Assembly: GCA_031769625.1 (NCBI GenBank)
Contig: JAUIMM010000113.1
Location: 14,914,501-14,978,500, forward strand
Direction: 5' to 3'
DNA from: Taudactylus pleione
Taxonomy: Eukaryota; Chordata; Amphibia; Anura; Myobatrachidae
DNA length: 64,000 nucleotides
Shown here one piece after another: positions 42,712 through 54,878 of this stretch. The position numbers and the translations under genes are program-made. The notes beneath the pieces were generated by a model that was not told the origin of the DNA, did not search any database, and worked only from the letters and a program-made list of their open reading frames with translations. Within the stretch, counting starts at the first letter, position 1. Each line of letters starts with the position of its first letter.

Positions 42712-42850
42712 CTGACAACGAGCATAAACCCCATGGCAGCGAGCATAAACCCCATGGCAACGAGCATGAATCCCCCTGGCAATGAGCATGAAACCCCCTG
42801 GCAACGAGCATGGAACCCCCTGGCAATGAGCATAAGACCCCTGACAATGA
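42712..42850. repeat. minisatellite, GGCAACGAGCATGAA units
   Basis: Six to seven units of about 21 bp, (C/T)GGCAA(C/T)GAGCAT(G/A)AA(A/C)CCCC, inside the hAT-like element. Open frames here are artefacts. Confidence 0.85.
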
Positions 42851-43986
42851 GCAGGTGATTTTAAAGTAATTAGAAGCCTTACTGTGGGGCATAAAATGGT
42901 GTCGGGCAAATATGTAAGTGGCACTTTGGTAATAGGCATTACCGTGTGTGGCATAATGTGTAATGGCCATTATTGTGTGTGGAATAATGTAAGTCACTAT
43001 ACCAGGGATGTTTGACTAGTGCACTGCCTTATGGAGGAGCAAGGACAAAATCCAGGTACAGGAAGGGAGGGGGCGCAAAATTGCTACCTTGCACCGGGTG
43101 ACAAATATCCTAGTTTCGGCCCTGGCTAGGTGCTCTCTTCTTGTCATCCATTGCTGTCTCTCTCCATACATGCTGGACCTGATGGGATCGTCAGGTTGAC
43201 CAGCATGTACGGGCGTACAGCATGTGCGGCCACGTTGACCAGCATGTACAGCATGTGCGGCCACGTGCATCACTGGTCGTTTTTGACATTTACCTGCCCG
43301 ATTTGCGGGCGATTAACAAGCGATTGTAGGATAACGACGTTGTTATCGTGCAATCGCCTGCCAATATCGCCTAGTGGATAGGGGTCTTTAGCCTAGGTAT
43401 TAAGGGAATGCTTTAGAGATATATGCAATGCCGATATTTACGCAGATCGAGCGATTGTTAGCCATTGCGTATGTGTGAAAGCTGCACTGCGCACGCTCTG
43501 CAATTGCATTGTGATTATTCTTGCCCAGAGGATTTACTCGCACTTTGAGTGTCAGGTAGTCAGCGTTTGGTGGAGGTAATGGGGGGGGGGGTGGAGTGGT
43601 TACAGAAATGCAGGCGTGTCTGACCATTTACACACCGTTTCATGGGCGTGTATAAATTAGCCATTGCAATCTCCTTCGCAGCATGAGAGCTCTCTGCGTG
43701 TCAGGAGAGCCCCAGGGTTTGAGGCTGGTCGGACGTGACTTCCAAGCTGCGTGGCTGGGCGATCTGTGTTGATGTTACCAATGTTTATGCTGTCTTTGGA
43801 TGGATGTGAGAAGGCAGCAGTGGGCATCCCTATGCTGGGCTATGCTTTGGAAGGCATTAGCATATTTTAGCAACTGCGATCCACAAGAGATTGCAGTCAC
43901 GATTGCATTAGTGTAAATCTCAGAATCAGTACCTAAGTTACTACCTTTTTTTTTTTACTTTAAACCCAAGTCAGAATAAGCTCAGT

Positions 43987-44438
43987 GGGCCTGATTCATA
44001 GGTGGATGCTAACACTGTAGCGGTTGCGACTTTAGTCGCAGCCGCTACTGTGAAATTATGCTAATGGCACAGCCGATGGGCTGTCTACAGAGACACCCAC
44101 CTGTTGCAGCTCTAATCCGCTGTGGTGCGCAAACAGTCACACCATCTAACGGACAATGGTCACACCATCAGAAATCAGGGCAACCCTATGGCTGCTTATA
44201 ATGTCTGACAGTACATGGCCACCAATGCCAATGGAGCCCTGACACTGGCACTCCCACGACATGCCTGCTGACGAGAGGTACCACTCAGGAATGCCTATTG
44301 GAACTGCAATAGCAATCTGCATGCCCCAGCGTTAACCATTGGGACGCGTGGCCAGTGCCCATCAGACACATGCATAGAATTAAAACATCGAGCACTTGCG
44401 TCTGATGTTTTATTTCCATCCAAACATGAATCAGGCCC
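43987..44438. mobile_element. Harbinger-like element with AGT target duplication
   Basis: GGGCCTGATTCATAGGTGGA at the left and ACATGAATCAGGCCC at the right, flanked by AGT at 43984-43986 and 44439-44441. The interior shares GCAGCCGCTACTGTGAAATTATGCT-like words with 22308-22838. It is 452 bp and non-coding. Confidence 0.82.
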
Positions 44439-44441
44439 AGT

Positions 44442-45279
44442 GTCTCCATATGAGTCACATTCTCTTCAGGTTGTGCTCCCTGTTAGGATACACCAGTAGA
44501 TGCACTGAAAGGAGGATAGGTATACGTGCGCTCCTGTGCAGGGGAAAGGAGTGTGGTAGTGAGTGTAGGATGTGCAATGGAGGGGTCTGGGTGTAGGGGG
44601 GGGAAAGATAGTGGAGGGGATGCGCTAATGTGTAGGTGGGTGAGCGGAATGAAGACTGATGAGTGAATTCGGATCCAACCTATTTTTATTGGGTAGACAC
44701 ATTGCTCCCAAAGGTGGTTCAGTGGGTGAGTATCCAGTGATTTGTACTAATTTTGCCCCACGGTTGGGGGGGTGATAAGACCCTTTTAGGGGGCTACTTT
44801 GGCGTGCGGTCCTCACTCCTGCACGTCCCCCTGCTGGACCTTTGGTAGACAGACTTGTGGCAACCGGGGTGTAAGGAAGGTTGTTAGCCGGGATGTCTAA
44901 TGAAATGACGGCGTCCCGCTCTGCTACAAGGTGGACTTACCTACCGGTAGGTGGGGAGGGGTCCATGGTGGGTAGCAGTGGTGTTTATTGTCCTGATGCC
45001 GAGCTCAGTGGTGTTCCTGGCCTCCACGATCCCGCAGGATGTTCAGGTGGACGGGCAGCGAGATCCGCGTGCTTCAGGTGATCCCACGATCCCGTGGGAT
45101 CAGTGTCGTGTCCCAGGAGGGGACAGGTGCAGCAGTGCAGCTGGTGGGAGTATGAGTGTAGCTTGTGGTAGGGTCTCCATCGCGTTTCGGCTTATTGCCT
45201 TTTTCCAGTAGATGACTCGGAAAACTGTCGCTTGACTCCCTAAAGGCCAGTGACCTGCAGCAAAGTCAATGGCTGGAGA
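44442..45279. other. no recognised gene; dispersed-repeat-like DNA
   Basis: Contains GCGTTTCGGCTTATTGCC near 45182, a phrase of the GAAACG type often seen in amphibian repeats. No boundaries or coding block could be supported. Confidence 0.35.
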
Positions 45280-45286
45280 GGCATAA

Positions 45287-45350
45287 GGGAGTATGATAGG
45301 GAAGGGAGTATGACAGTGGAGGCTCTGCCTCCCCTGCCTACCCTGACTGC
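45287..45350. repeat. two-unit form of the GAGTATGA(C/T)AGG repeat
   Basis: GGGAGTATGATAGGGAAGGG then AGTATGACAGTGGAGGCTC, followed by CTACCCTGACTGCA. This is the unexpanded counterpart of 35944-36240. Confidence 0.75.
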
Positions 45351-45509
45351 ACACCCCTGCTGAATGCATACTTGCCAATCTCTATGGGAGAAGCCCGGAG
45401 AGGAGACACTATGTGGGGGAGGGATCCTAAGTCATTATGCATTTGTGCGTCATTTTTTCCCCAAACCCTCTTTATGGAGCCACGATTCCCAGCAATTATA
45501 TCCCCACCC

Positions 45510-45640
45510 TGCCCTCTTCACTAGGAAGTGGGTGGAATGTGGGAGATCCGGACACTCTTCTGGGGGTGTGGGGGGGGGGATCTACCTGAAAATTCGGAAG
45601 CCTTCAAATTCTGGGAGAGTAGGTAAGAAAGCCTAAAGGT
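45510..45640. repeat. dispersed repeat, opposite-orientation relative of 25700-25930
   Basis: TTCACTAGGAAGTGGGTGGA, GTGGGAGATCCGGACAC and TTCTGGGAGAGTAGGTAAG correspond to the reverse complement of blocks at 25700-25830. It is non-coding. Confidence 0.55.
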
Positions 45641-46070
45641 AACTTGTGGAAACTCACACACACATGCACTGACAGCGGAAGCGAATAGCCACTTGTCACT
45701 GTTGTGGTTAATAAAAATGTTGCGTAATGTAACTAAAAGATAATAAATGCATAATAACAAGATAAATGAATACATTAAAAGAATAACATTATATGAATGA
45801 TAATGTACAACTTGAAGCTATAGGGCAATATCAGTTTAAGCACTTTAAACAGCTCTTAAGCAAGGTAATATACTTGGCTCTCAATAAGACGGATGAAGCA
45901 TTATATACTGTAATAATACATATATAGATATATATCAATATATCTTTGATCTTAAATCACAGATTAGCAAAGTAGTAAATAGGGATAGAACTCTTTATTT
46001 ACCTGCAGGCACACACCCTGATACCGAGATTGAATACAAACAATATCTATAAAATGGGGAAACTAATGCT

Positions 46071-46430
46071 GGGTACACACTGGCTGATATATTGGCCGAT
46101 CAATTGATCGGCAAATATATCTGCTGGCCGTTGGCCAGTGTCTACAGACGATATGTCTGTGAACCACGTCATTCACAGACATATCACATTGACTGTGCTG
46201 TACAGCTGATGGACAGATATGTCTGCAGACATGTCTGTCCATCGGCAAGTGTGTACGGGCGGTCTGCACGTACACACACAGCAGCAGCTGCCCGAAGGGG
46301 GTGGCCCCACCAACAGGACCCGCGGCTGCCGGATAGATAATGGCCATTCAGTATGTATGAACGACCACCATCTAAAGATATATCTGCAGATCACTCGATT
46401 TGCAGATATATCTTTAAGGTGTGTACCCAC
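46071..46430. repeat. fold-back element with GGGTACACAC termini
   Basis: GCTGGGTACACACTGGC at the left pairs with AAGGTGTGTACCCACC at the right. The interior contains GATATATTGGCCGATCAATTG-type and GGACAGATATGTCTGCAG-type palindromes. No unambiguous target duplication was found. Confidence 0.7.
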
Positions 46431-46592
46431 CTTACGATGACTGAGTGCTTTTCAAATAATCTGGAGGACACATAAGCCACAGTCTTGGGATAGAAGGATA
46501 CAGTATTAGGATACTGTGGGATAAGTTTTGGGCATTCCGCTGACTGACAGGTCATGTTTATAATGCAGCCTGTCAGGTTGTAGAATTCTTAT

Positions 46593-48390
46593 TAGAGAAG
46601 AGCGGTTCGGTTTTGCTGAATGATTGGAGGTAGTCCTCTGGCATCTTGTTTGCAAAGGCAAACTGACTCCTCCCTATAAAAAAAAGAATTCTTGCATGCT
46701 AGGACTGCTGAAGAGCGTGGATCTTCATCACAGAAGGGGACAAAGAAGACAACAATTGACTGTGAAACAATTATTTGCTAGAGGAACCAAGTATGACAGC
46801 TGCCATGTTGGACAGCGGATCAGTGAAGCCATAATGGCTATATTAGCATTAGATCTTCATTCAATATCTGCCATCAATGCATATGGTTTAAGATGATTAG
46901 TTGAGGTCATGTGTCTACACTACCAAATTCCATCTCAATTCTATTTTACCAGAACAACAATTCCTCACCTGTACATTAATAAAAAAGTTATTATTTGCCT
47001 AGAAAATGCCACTGTACAGACTATCCACTTAACTAAAGATATGTGGACAAGCCGTACTGGTCAAACTAAAGATCACATGACTGTGACTGTCCACTGTGTG
47101 GATGTATCACCTTCAGCAGCAATACTAACTCATTCACAGGCAGGCTACTCTCTGTATTACTGGCTTCACTAAGCAGCATACTAGTCTGAATCTCAGGGAT
47201 CTGTTAGCAAAATAAGACTCTTATCAGAATGTCATTTCTGATAGCGCAAGTAACTAGCATTACAACTGGGTCAATTTGCACACATACCATGTTTTGCACA
47301 CGCTATAAACTTGATTCAGAATGTCTTTTAAAAATTACCAGAGTGCGCAGGACATGCTGATTGTGACCCATAAAGTTTCTGGGCATTTTCGCCATTCAGC
47401 AACCACATGTAGAAGATTACAGCAGTTGCAAGAATAGTATAATTTGCCATGCCACCAACTGAAGCAAGAGTTAGTAACCATGAAATAGGGAGGGAGGGAC
47501 AAGTTACCACCTTACTGCAGCACACTGGCGAATACTTTTGGTTTTATGCAAGCTACTGAAACCATTTAAAATTGTAGCCAATGAAGTGAGTTCAGACACT
47601 GCCAGCCTGAGTCAGGTCATGCCCATAATTAAACTACTGGAAAAACAGCTAGAGAAGATGAAGGAGGAGATTAAATAAAGTGATTCCGCTAAGTATGTTG
47701 GATTTGTAGATTAAGTTCTTTATTGCTTTGCCAGTACTCAAGGGATTACAACATTTGCAATCTGATCACATTTTATGCTTGATCCTAGGTTTAAGTTCTT
47801 TCTTTCCAACTGACACAGATCTTAAGAGATCCAAAGAGCTCCTTGCGTGCAAGTTGTCAGCTCAAGTGGCACATGACACAACAACGTATCCTGATTCAGT
47901 TTCTCCTGCAAAGGCTGCTGCCAGGAAAAAAAGCTGACCTTTTCCAAGAAACTCTGTGTTGATGATGATGAGTCAACTCAGTACACCAGAGTAAAACATT
48001 ATGACATCTAGTCAGGCTTAAAATAATTGCCCACATATATTGACACCTCTACCAAAACTTTTTCTGATACAGTAAGCATCAATAGAATTGTGGAGGATTA
48101 CTTCAATGATAATGTTCAAAATAGCATCTCACACAGTCCCTTTGAATACTATGAGGAAAAAAGGCAATTTGGAGCACCTTGTACAAACTAGCTATGGTGT
48201 ACTTAAGCTGCCCACCCTCCAGTGTGTACTCGGAATAAGTATTTAGCACAGCCAGGAACCTTGTGAACAATCAGTGTAGGAGGCTACTTCCAAATAATTT
48301 GGAAAAACCGATGTTCATCAAAGTGAACTACAAATTCTATGAAGGAGACCTTTACCGCCAGTTACAACAAACAGAGACTTCTGTAAAGGG
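46593..48390 (+). mobile_element. hAT transposon remnant with transposase, left end visible
   Basis: The left end TAGAGAAGAGCGGTTCGG (46593) is a hAT-type terminus resembling the MITE ends at 4916 and 49934. A broken transposase gene follows. The right terminus was not found, and the tandem-repeat region 49340-50455 could be its 3' subterminal part, so the extent is uncertain. Confidence 0.65.
46624..48380 (+). pseudogene. hAT-family transposase, multiply disrupted
   Basis: Plus-strand fragments in changing frames. At 46710-46895, QQLTVKQLFARGTKYDS and ISEAIMAILALDLHSISAIN. At 46909-47172, LHYQIPSQFYFTRTTIPHLY and HLTKDMWTSRTGQTKDHMTV; the DMWTS box is the first-Asp region of hAT catalytic domains. 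At 47560-47678, KIVANEVSSDTASLSQVMPI and LLEKQLEKMKEEIK. At about 48194-48350, LSCPPSSVYSE, a stop, then VFSTARNLVNNQCRRLLPNN and EKPMFIKVNYKFY, the C-terminal dimerisation segment. Frameshifts and stops show it is inactive. Order and motifs match hAT (ZBED-like) transposases. Confidence 0.85.
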
Positions 48391-48399
48391 TGGACTCCA

Positions 48400-49339
48400 G
48401 TGGGGATGAGTTAATATTGTGTGATGAAGAAGATATTAACAATAGTGATGATGGTGCTGATGAGGACAATGATATTTTGTGCGGGCCCAAACAAACCAAG
48501 CACTTCAGTCACAAAAGTCGCAGTCCCTGTTTTAATATACAACATAAGTGTGGGTGCGAGCAACCACGGACATTTCCATCATGCTCCACTTTTTATTATG
48601 GGCTTTGCCAAGATTGTGTGTTTGACAGGTGTCTCTCGCAAGACCATCTTTTTTTTCCCGGTCTCTGAATAGTTTGTTAGAAATAAAGTAGACAATTTAA
48701 AATAAACCCCACCAATTTCAATACAGCTAAGAATTTTCTCCCCTGATGAAAGAAGAATAAAACAAACAATACAGAATAGTGTATTTAAAATAGTTATTCT
48801 TTCCTTTTTATACTGTGACAGTGCAAATACAATAAGTCTAAATGTACAGACTGATGAGAAAAACAATGTACAGCTGTCTACACTCTTCCAAAAGGTAGAT
48901 GCAAATGGTCAAACATGACCAATTGTACAGGACTCCCAGGGTTAGGAATTGAATAGTCTCATTAATTAAAGGTCTAATAATCAATGTGTTCACAATTTAC
49001 AGGTTACTGCATAGAAAATTTGATCAGCAACAATTATTTTCAGGTCACTCATTTTAGATGGTACAGTCCTAGTAATCCCTATTTTCTATCTACAAACACT
49101 AAATCATCCATTACAGCAGTTCATCCTAATTTTGGTTACCTTTTACTGTGGATTAGATCTAATTTACTGCTAGCAGAGGCAGACAATGCAGCATTATAGA
49201 ATGTAATACATCTAACAAACCTTTACAGTGCTAAATATTATACTTATCTAATAGAAAGTATCAAAATGACCAAAGCTATCCATACAAACAAGTTCTTTCT
49301 ATTTTCTAAAATTAGCAGTTTCTATTGTCCTAAATCCTG
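48400..49339. other. unrecognised DNA after the hAT transposase
   Basis: AT-rich; may be the 3' part of the hAT element. An Asp/Glu-rich plus-strand frame at 48390-48668 has no splice or family support. Confidence 0.35.
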
Positions 49340-50455
49340 TCATATGCTGGTTGTATTCAGTGTATTTGTAAACTCATATTTGGCTGCTTGTTTTTTAACA
49401 TTGTTTCCATGTCTCTGATGTACATTTATTTATAGCTACAACTACTAATCAATCAATGTTTTACCTGACTTCCAGTATATAAATTATCCACCTCCATTTA
49501 CCTGTACTGGCTTGAGGCCTGTGATGTGCATTTGGATTAAGTGTTTTTGTAAACTCACATTTGGATGCTTGTTTTTTTCATTCTTTTCCATGTCTCTGAT
49601 GTACTTTTATTTATAGTTACAACTAATAATAAATTAATGCATTATCTTCCACCAAATAGTACTCCACCTCCAATCACCTGCACTGGCCTCAGGCATGTCA
49701 TTTGCTGTTTGGAGTAAGTGTGATGGTGATCTAGTTTTCTATTAGATGTTACTCTGGCAGCAATCACCTGTACTGGCCTGAGGTTTGTGATTTGCTGTTT
49801 GGAGAACTGTGTTTGTAAACTCACATTTGGCTCCTTTTTTTATAACATTTTTTCCATGTCTCTAATGTACTTTTCTTTATAATTGCAACTAATAATCAAT
49901 CAAAGCTTTACCTAGCCTTCACTATATAAATACTAGAGATGTGCGGGTTCGGTTTTACTCGTTTTTTTTTCGACAAAATGATCGCAAGTTCGGATTTTTT
50001 TTATTGGCTATACAAAACTCGTGGTAGCCGATAGCCAATGAGATGCCGTTTTTGATATCTGAACATATCCGAGTAAAACCGAACCTGCACATCTGTAACA
50101 AATACTAGACCTTCATTTACCTGTACTGGCTTGAGGTCTTTGATGTGCGGTTGGATTCAATGTGTTTGTAAACTCACATTTGGATGCTTGTTTTTTAATA
50201 TTTTCTCCCATGTCTCTGATGTACAGTACTTTTATTTATAGTTACAACTATTAATCAATCAATGCTTTACCTTCCACTAAATAGAATTCCACCTCCAATC
50301 ACCCATATTGACCTTGGGCCTGCGATTTGCTGTTTGGAGTAAGTTTGATGGTGATCTAGTTTCCTACTAGAAGTTACTACGGCAGCAATCACCTGTATTG
50401 GCTTGAGGGCTGTGATTTGCTGTTTGGAGAAGTGTTTTGGTGATAACCAAAACAC
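49340..50455. repeat. tandemly duplicated AT-rich units
   Basis: The order CCATGTCTCTGATGTAC, TTATTTATAGTTACAACTA, ATCAATCAATGCTTTACC, ACCTGTACTGGCTTGAGG, TGTGATTTGCTGTTTGGA and TTTGTAAACTCACATTTGG recurs. Anchors lie near 49409, 49590, 49855 and 50208 for the first phrase. Units vary from about 180 to 350 bp. The block lies downstream of the hAT transposase and is interrupted by a MITE (49934-50097). Confidence 0.8.
49934..50097. repeat. hAT MITE inside the tandem array
   Basis: TAGAGATGTGCGGGTTCGG extended by TTTTACTCG pairs with CGAGTAAAACCGAACC and TGCACATCTGTA. It is flanked by ATAAATAC (49926-49933) and ACAAATAC (50098-50105), 7 of 8 matching. Sister tandem units lack it at the equivalent position near 49490. 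Confidence 0.88.
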
Positions 50456-50794
50456 TTTTAGGGAAAATTTTTGATTAATGAAAACATTCTATAGGGTCCT
50501 ATAGTTTATTAAAGTGCCATCCTATGTGCTCTGTCGCTTAGTTTAGCCAGACAGCTCGCTGCAGCCTTTGGCCAATATTGGTGAAAACAATATTGTGAGC
50601 TTTGGAGTGGTCAAAATTGACTGAAAATGAATGGAAGTCAACATTGATAGAAAAAAACAGGTCCAAATTACATGATTTTAGCTGTTTTTATCAATTGTGA
50701 AGAAATCCAAAACCAAAACATCTGAGGGTAGTTTTACCAAAACATAAACACGATGAATATTTACACCCGAATTTAAAACACAGGGGTCTGCGCA

Positions 50795-50796
50795 CA

Positions 50797-50837
<41 letters not shown>

Positions 50838-50914
50838 GTATGTATGTATGTGTGCGTGAAAATATATATGTACAATATATATATACTGTGTACATATATA
50901 TATATATACATATA

Positions 50915-50951
<37 letters not shown>

Positions 50952-50952
50952 C
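50795..50952. repeat. (AT)n/(GT)n microsatellite cluster
   Basis: AT runs at 50801-50835 and 50923-50951, with GTATGTATGTGTGCGTG and ATATGTGTGTGTG between. Tyr-Ile frames are artefacts. Confidence 0.9.
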
Positions 50953-50984
50953 CAGGAGGAGAACACTATAAAATACCACAGATG

Positions 50985-51200
50985 ACTGGCAGGGACGGGA
51001 AAGGAACCCGGCAGTCAGAATTCCGATGCCGGCATCCCGGCTGGGTTAGGATACCGACACCCACCAGTAAGTACCCTAACTCTACCCTTACCCCTAAATC
51101 TAACCTCCTCGCAGCCTAAACCTAACCCTCCCCCTCACGGCCTAAGCCTAACCTCCCCCTCACACAGCCTAAACCTAACCTTTTCCCCCATAGCCTAACC
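50985..51200. repeat. CCCGAC/CCTAACCC dispersed element
   Basis: GGCAGTCAGAATTCCGATGCC and CGGCATCCCGGCTGG, then CAGTAAGTACCCTAACTC and a series of CCTAAACCTAACC(C/T)(C/T) units to about 51200. Same family as 24463 and 29698. Confidence 0.7.
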
Positions 51201-51814
51201 TTTCCTTACCAATGCTTCATTTGTGTAAACATTTTTCTCAGGGTGCATACATAATATACAAGTGATGACATCACAGGTCTCGCGAGACACAGCACCATGA
51301 AAATCACACTGTGTGCACTGCAAAAAAAAAAAAGAGTGATTGGCAAAGAGGTGGACATGGAAACCAAACAAGGAAGAGTATCAAAAATGAGGATTGACCA
51401 TACTGTGGTACATGGCAGCAATCAAAGGACAAAATTAGAAAAAAAAGGAAAAATGGACTATGTGTGCCACAACAAATACACAATAGCAGTATACAATGTA
51501 GATAGGTATTATCAAAGTACAAGGCCATAAAGTGGGCAATATAGATTAAGATATAATAGTGCCATGTATATACAATTAGGCGCAGGAGATATGGGAAGGG
51601 GGGGGCAATCTATGACCGTTGGGATACAAAGTTTATATTGGGATCTATGGCCACTGGGGAGTGGGTGGGGGATAAGGTATAAAGCTTCGGTTTCACTTAT
51701 GCTCCTCGCCCCTTATGGCCAGAAACTCCATCATCTCTTCATCACTCTAAATGGACATGGCTGTAGTGGTGTTAATGGTATGACACCCGTTTACTGCAGT
51801 GTGCTGCACGTGTG

Positions 51815-51998
51815 TCCAGGGCTCTGGATGCTGACATCATCAAGGGAGACACAGGAACATCCAATCAGCGGTGTTTGCTGAATCCCGGGTAGGGCACGTT
51901 CACACTGCACTTCAACCCTGCTCTATTGTCGGTATATTTTTTGGTGGCGCGTTCACACTACACCTGTCCTGGGTTGTTTTTGCGATGTGAAAGGGGTA
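51815..51998. repeat. right-end fragment of the CCCGGGT-rich TIR family
   Basis: CATCCAATCAGCGGTGTTTGC, AATCCCGGGTAGGGC and TGTGAAAGGGGTA followed by TTA resemble the right half of 58264-58828. The left half is not recognisable. Confidence 0.6.
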
Positions 51999-52273
51999 TT
52001 ACTTTACTTGTTTATTTGTTAATTCCCTGAGGCATAGTATTGCCATTCTTGCTTGGTACTGATATTTGCCTATATGGTTACAGTAGCTATATATTCTGTT
52101 TACTTTGTATGCATGCTTCCAATAAGTGACAGTTTGTTGCTGGATGCATATAATTTATAAGCATCACAATGCATGCAATGTCCAACACCAGTCTGAAGAT
52201 GGGGATGGGACATCCGAGAAACGTGTAGCTGTTTTACCTGGTATTATCTTTAACTTAATATTTTTAGCACTAA

Positions 52274-52872
52274 GGGCCTGATTCAGAGCCGGACGCTATT
52301 TGCGCTCGCTCGTTCAGAAAAAAGGGGTGGCTATTCAAATGAACCGTTCGCTCTTTGCGGTCTGTTCACGCCTCTAGGTCTGAACGAGCGTACAAAACTT
52401 GCGGTCGTTTTTTGGAAAACTACGCCCCCTGGCCGCTCGCATCCTACGTCATGTCCGCTATTTATTAGCTTAATCGAGTACATCGACCAGCGTCTGAACT
52501 GCTCGCTATTCTTGTGGTTGGTTTTTCCTACCGCAATCTTGCAAGCAGTTCTGACTATAAAATAACCCAGTGACGTGGTCAATGATGCTGCTGTATTAAT
52601 TATGCACACCCATAAAACGCCAGTTTTGACCTTTAAGCACGCCTGCGTTCGGATCTCCACTCCCCGTTTTCAAGCACCTTCCCCTGTTACCACCCACATA
52701 CGCCTCATTCTGTCACTCAAAATATCAGGCATTCGCTATTTTGCGAACAAACGATTTTCAGCCGCACTGACTGGTTTGCGCATGCGTATTACGATCCGTA
52801 CGCATGCGCAGTTGCGCAAACATCGCTCGGAACGAACGAGCGGCCGCTTACGAGCGGCTCTGAATCAGGCCC
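52274..52872. mobile_element. Harbinger-like ~600-bp element
   Basis: GGGCCTGATTCAGAGCCGGAC at the left and GAGCGGCTCTGAATCAGGCCC at the right; flanks TAA and TAT. It is 599 bp and very similar to 20501-21099 along its length, including CCTACGTCATGTCCGCTATT and CACTCCCCGTTTTCAAGCAC. Low divergence suggests this is one of the younger families here. Confidence 0.88.
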
Positions 52873-53193
52873 TATATCAGCAGTACAAAATTCATTATTA
52901 TATTAATATAAATTAATCCAAATTTGTCAAATATAATACAGACGGACATCGGGTTACATAAATAACTGTCCAAAGCGCCAGTTTAATATACAAAAGATGA
53001 GTATTGTAACCTACTCAAGTCCAAAATACCCATCAGGACAAACCTTTTATACAATTTGCACTACATTCTGAACTTTGTCTCCCCTGCATATGAGATATGA
53101 AAACATCTAAAAATATTGACACAATACCCTCATACTTCGTAGGAGGAAAACTCTTCCATACAGATTCCTTGAAACACAGGGATTCCCCCATTA

Positions 53194-53803
53194 GGGACCT
53201 CATTCAGAGTCAGTCGAAGCGGCCGCACGGTCGTACGTGAAAAGCGGCCAGATATGCAAATGATTCCCTCGCAAGTTGAGTCCCTAAGTTCGGATCGGTA
53301 GCTGGCCGACCAAGGGGAGGAAGCGGCCGGAATTCAAAAAAATACGCCCCCTTCTCGTAAGCATTGCCCGTCATCTCCGGGCATATAAGGATTAATAGAG
53401 ACCATCGGAACTGGTCGTAGAGCTTAAGGTTGACCATACCCTCTCTTAAGCTCTACGATCATGTCAGTGTAAAAACCTCCCATGTCACATGTGCCATGAC
53501 GCTACTTTGTTAATTATGCACTCCCGTAAACCGTATGCACTCCCATAAAACGCCGTTCGCATAATTAGGCACGCCTGCATTCGGATCTCCACTCCTCCGT
53601 TTTCAAGCACCTTCCCGTTACCACCCACAAACGCCTCAATCTATCACTCAAACAACCGACCTGGCTGTGTTTAAGGAGAGAGAAATTTCTGATCGTAGCG
53701 GCTAGTTTGCGCACGCGCATTGCCAACTTTACGCATGCGCAGTATAGCGAACATCGGTGGCGTACGACCGTGCGGCCGCTTCGACCGACTCTGAATGAGG
53801 TCC
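53194..53803. mobile_element. Harbinger-like element, GGGACCTCATTCAGAG variant
   Basis: GGGACCTCATTCAGAGTCAGT, GAAGCGGCCGCACGGTCGTAC at the left, and GTACGACCGTGCGGCCGCTTC then ACTCTGAATGAGGTCC at the right. The terminal repeats extend to about 40 bp, longer than in sister elements. Flanks are TTA and TAG. Internal blocks CTCCACTCCTCCGTTTTCAAG and CCACCCACAAACGCCTCAAT show kinship with 52274-52872. Confidence 0.85.
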
Positions 53804-53850
53804 TAGATCCCTTGTTGCTTATGCAACAACTGTAGGACATCAGTGTAAAT

Positions 53851-54780
53851 CAGGGGCATAGCTAGAACTTTGTGGGCCCCATAGCAATATTTTGAATGGG
53901 CCCCCATCCTAATGCTTCTAGAGAGACCCCTCTCCCTGCAGCAATTGTTCATTTTTATGCCCCATAGAAGTGCCCTAGTTACTTTTATGGCCAACAGTAG
54001 TGCCCTAGTTCATTTTATGGCCAAAAGTAGTGCCCTAGTTCATTTTATGGCCAAAAGTAGTGCCCTAGTGCCTAGCATTTAGTGCACCATACCAGTGCTG
54101 TAGTTCACTTGATACCACATAGTGGCCCCAATTCATCTTAGCCACATTGTAGTGCCTCCAGTACATATTATGCCACATTGTAGTTCCCTCAGTTCATACA
54201 CTATGTAGACAAAAGTGATCTAGATTTTATTGATGTCAGTACTTTGCAGTAATCTCTGCACATGGTGGACCTACAGACACCCTTCTTCGCAAACTGTCCA
54301 CAAGTTCCTGGACAACAGCAGGTGGTATGTTTTGCCATTCCGCAACTGTGACAATGAAGAAGGTCGAGACGATCTAAAATGCACCCATCGCTCCAGTTCA
54401 TTCCCATCTGGATTACCGGATTTTCTGTATACCAGTCCAACATTGCCCTGGAAACATGACAGGTGGCATTGTCGCCCTGATAAAAACATTTGTTGTTTCC
54501 ATAGAACTGTCACAATGTAGAGAGCACAGAACTATAAAAGAACAACTCTATACTTCTCATTTTATAGCTTCACAAACACGTGTCTGCCGCAGAAGCACAC
54601 CATTTCGCTTGCGCGGGGTTGTCCAATCACTTTTGTCTACAAATGGGCACATTGTAGTGCCTCCAGTTTATTGTGCCACATTATAGTGCTCTCAGTTCAT
54701 ATTATGCCACATTACAGTGCCCCAATTCAGATTATGCCACCGTACATTATAAAATCTACTACATGAACTCTGCTTAACAT
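53851..54780. repeat. hAT-like left end with degenerate minisatellite
   Basis: CAGGGGCATAGCTAGAAC then GTGGGCCCCATAGCAAT resembles the left end of 26094-27716. Units of AGTGCCCTAGTTCATTTTATGG and ATTGTAGTGCCTCCAGTTCAT follow, interrupted by a Tc1 remnant (54205-54640). GGCATAATGTGAA repeats at 57715-58030, also found at 42890-42990, may be its far part. No right terminus was located. Confidence 0.6.
54205..54640 (-). pseudogene. Tc1/mariner-derived deletion element with transposase fragments
   Basis: The termini GTAGACAAAAGTGAT and ATCACTTTTGTCTAC are inverted repeats. On the minus strand, fragments read QGDNATCHVS then WYTENPVIQM (region of a catalytic Asp). After a shift comes EWQNIPPAVVQELVDSLRRRV, the usual C-terminal end of Tc1 transposases. 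The SPDxNPIEHLW block is deleted or unreadable. The element sits inside the minisatellite of the hAT-like repeat, so it inserted after that array existed. Confidence 0.8.
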
Positions 54781-54878
54781 TATAACATCCACTACGCACA
54801 ATACTCACTAAAAATGGAAAGTCACTAGATAATGTCTTACCTTGCGCTCCATCCCTATCTGCAGCCTTTAAATCTTAA

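Larger units (their letters stand above)
40857..43124. mobile_element. non-autonomous hAT-like element with two minisatellites and hairpin chain
   Basis: It starts CAGGGCCGCAACTAGG and ends CCTAGTTTCGGCCCTG. GCTAGGT occurs directly before (40850-40856) and after (43125-43131), consistent with an 8-bp duplication that lost one base. It is about 2.27 kb. It contains a CCCCCAGTAGT minisatellite (41105-42040), a hairpin chain (42136-42655), a second minisatellite (42712-42850) and GTGTGGCATAATGT repeats (42890-42990). It has no transposase. The architecture parallels 26094-27716 although the interiors are not simple copies. Confidence 0.82.

Noticed and set aside
48390..48672. Acidic open frame downstream of the hAT transposase
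   Set aside because: No homologous motif or splice context; it lies just after the transposase C-terminal block and is probably decayed element DNA.
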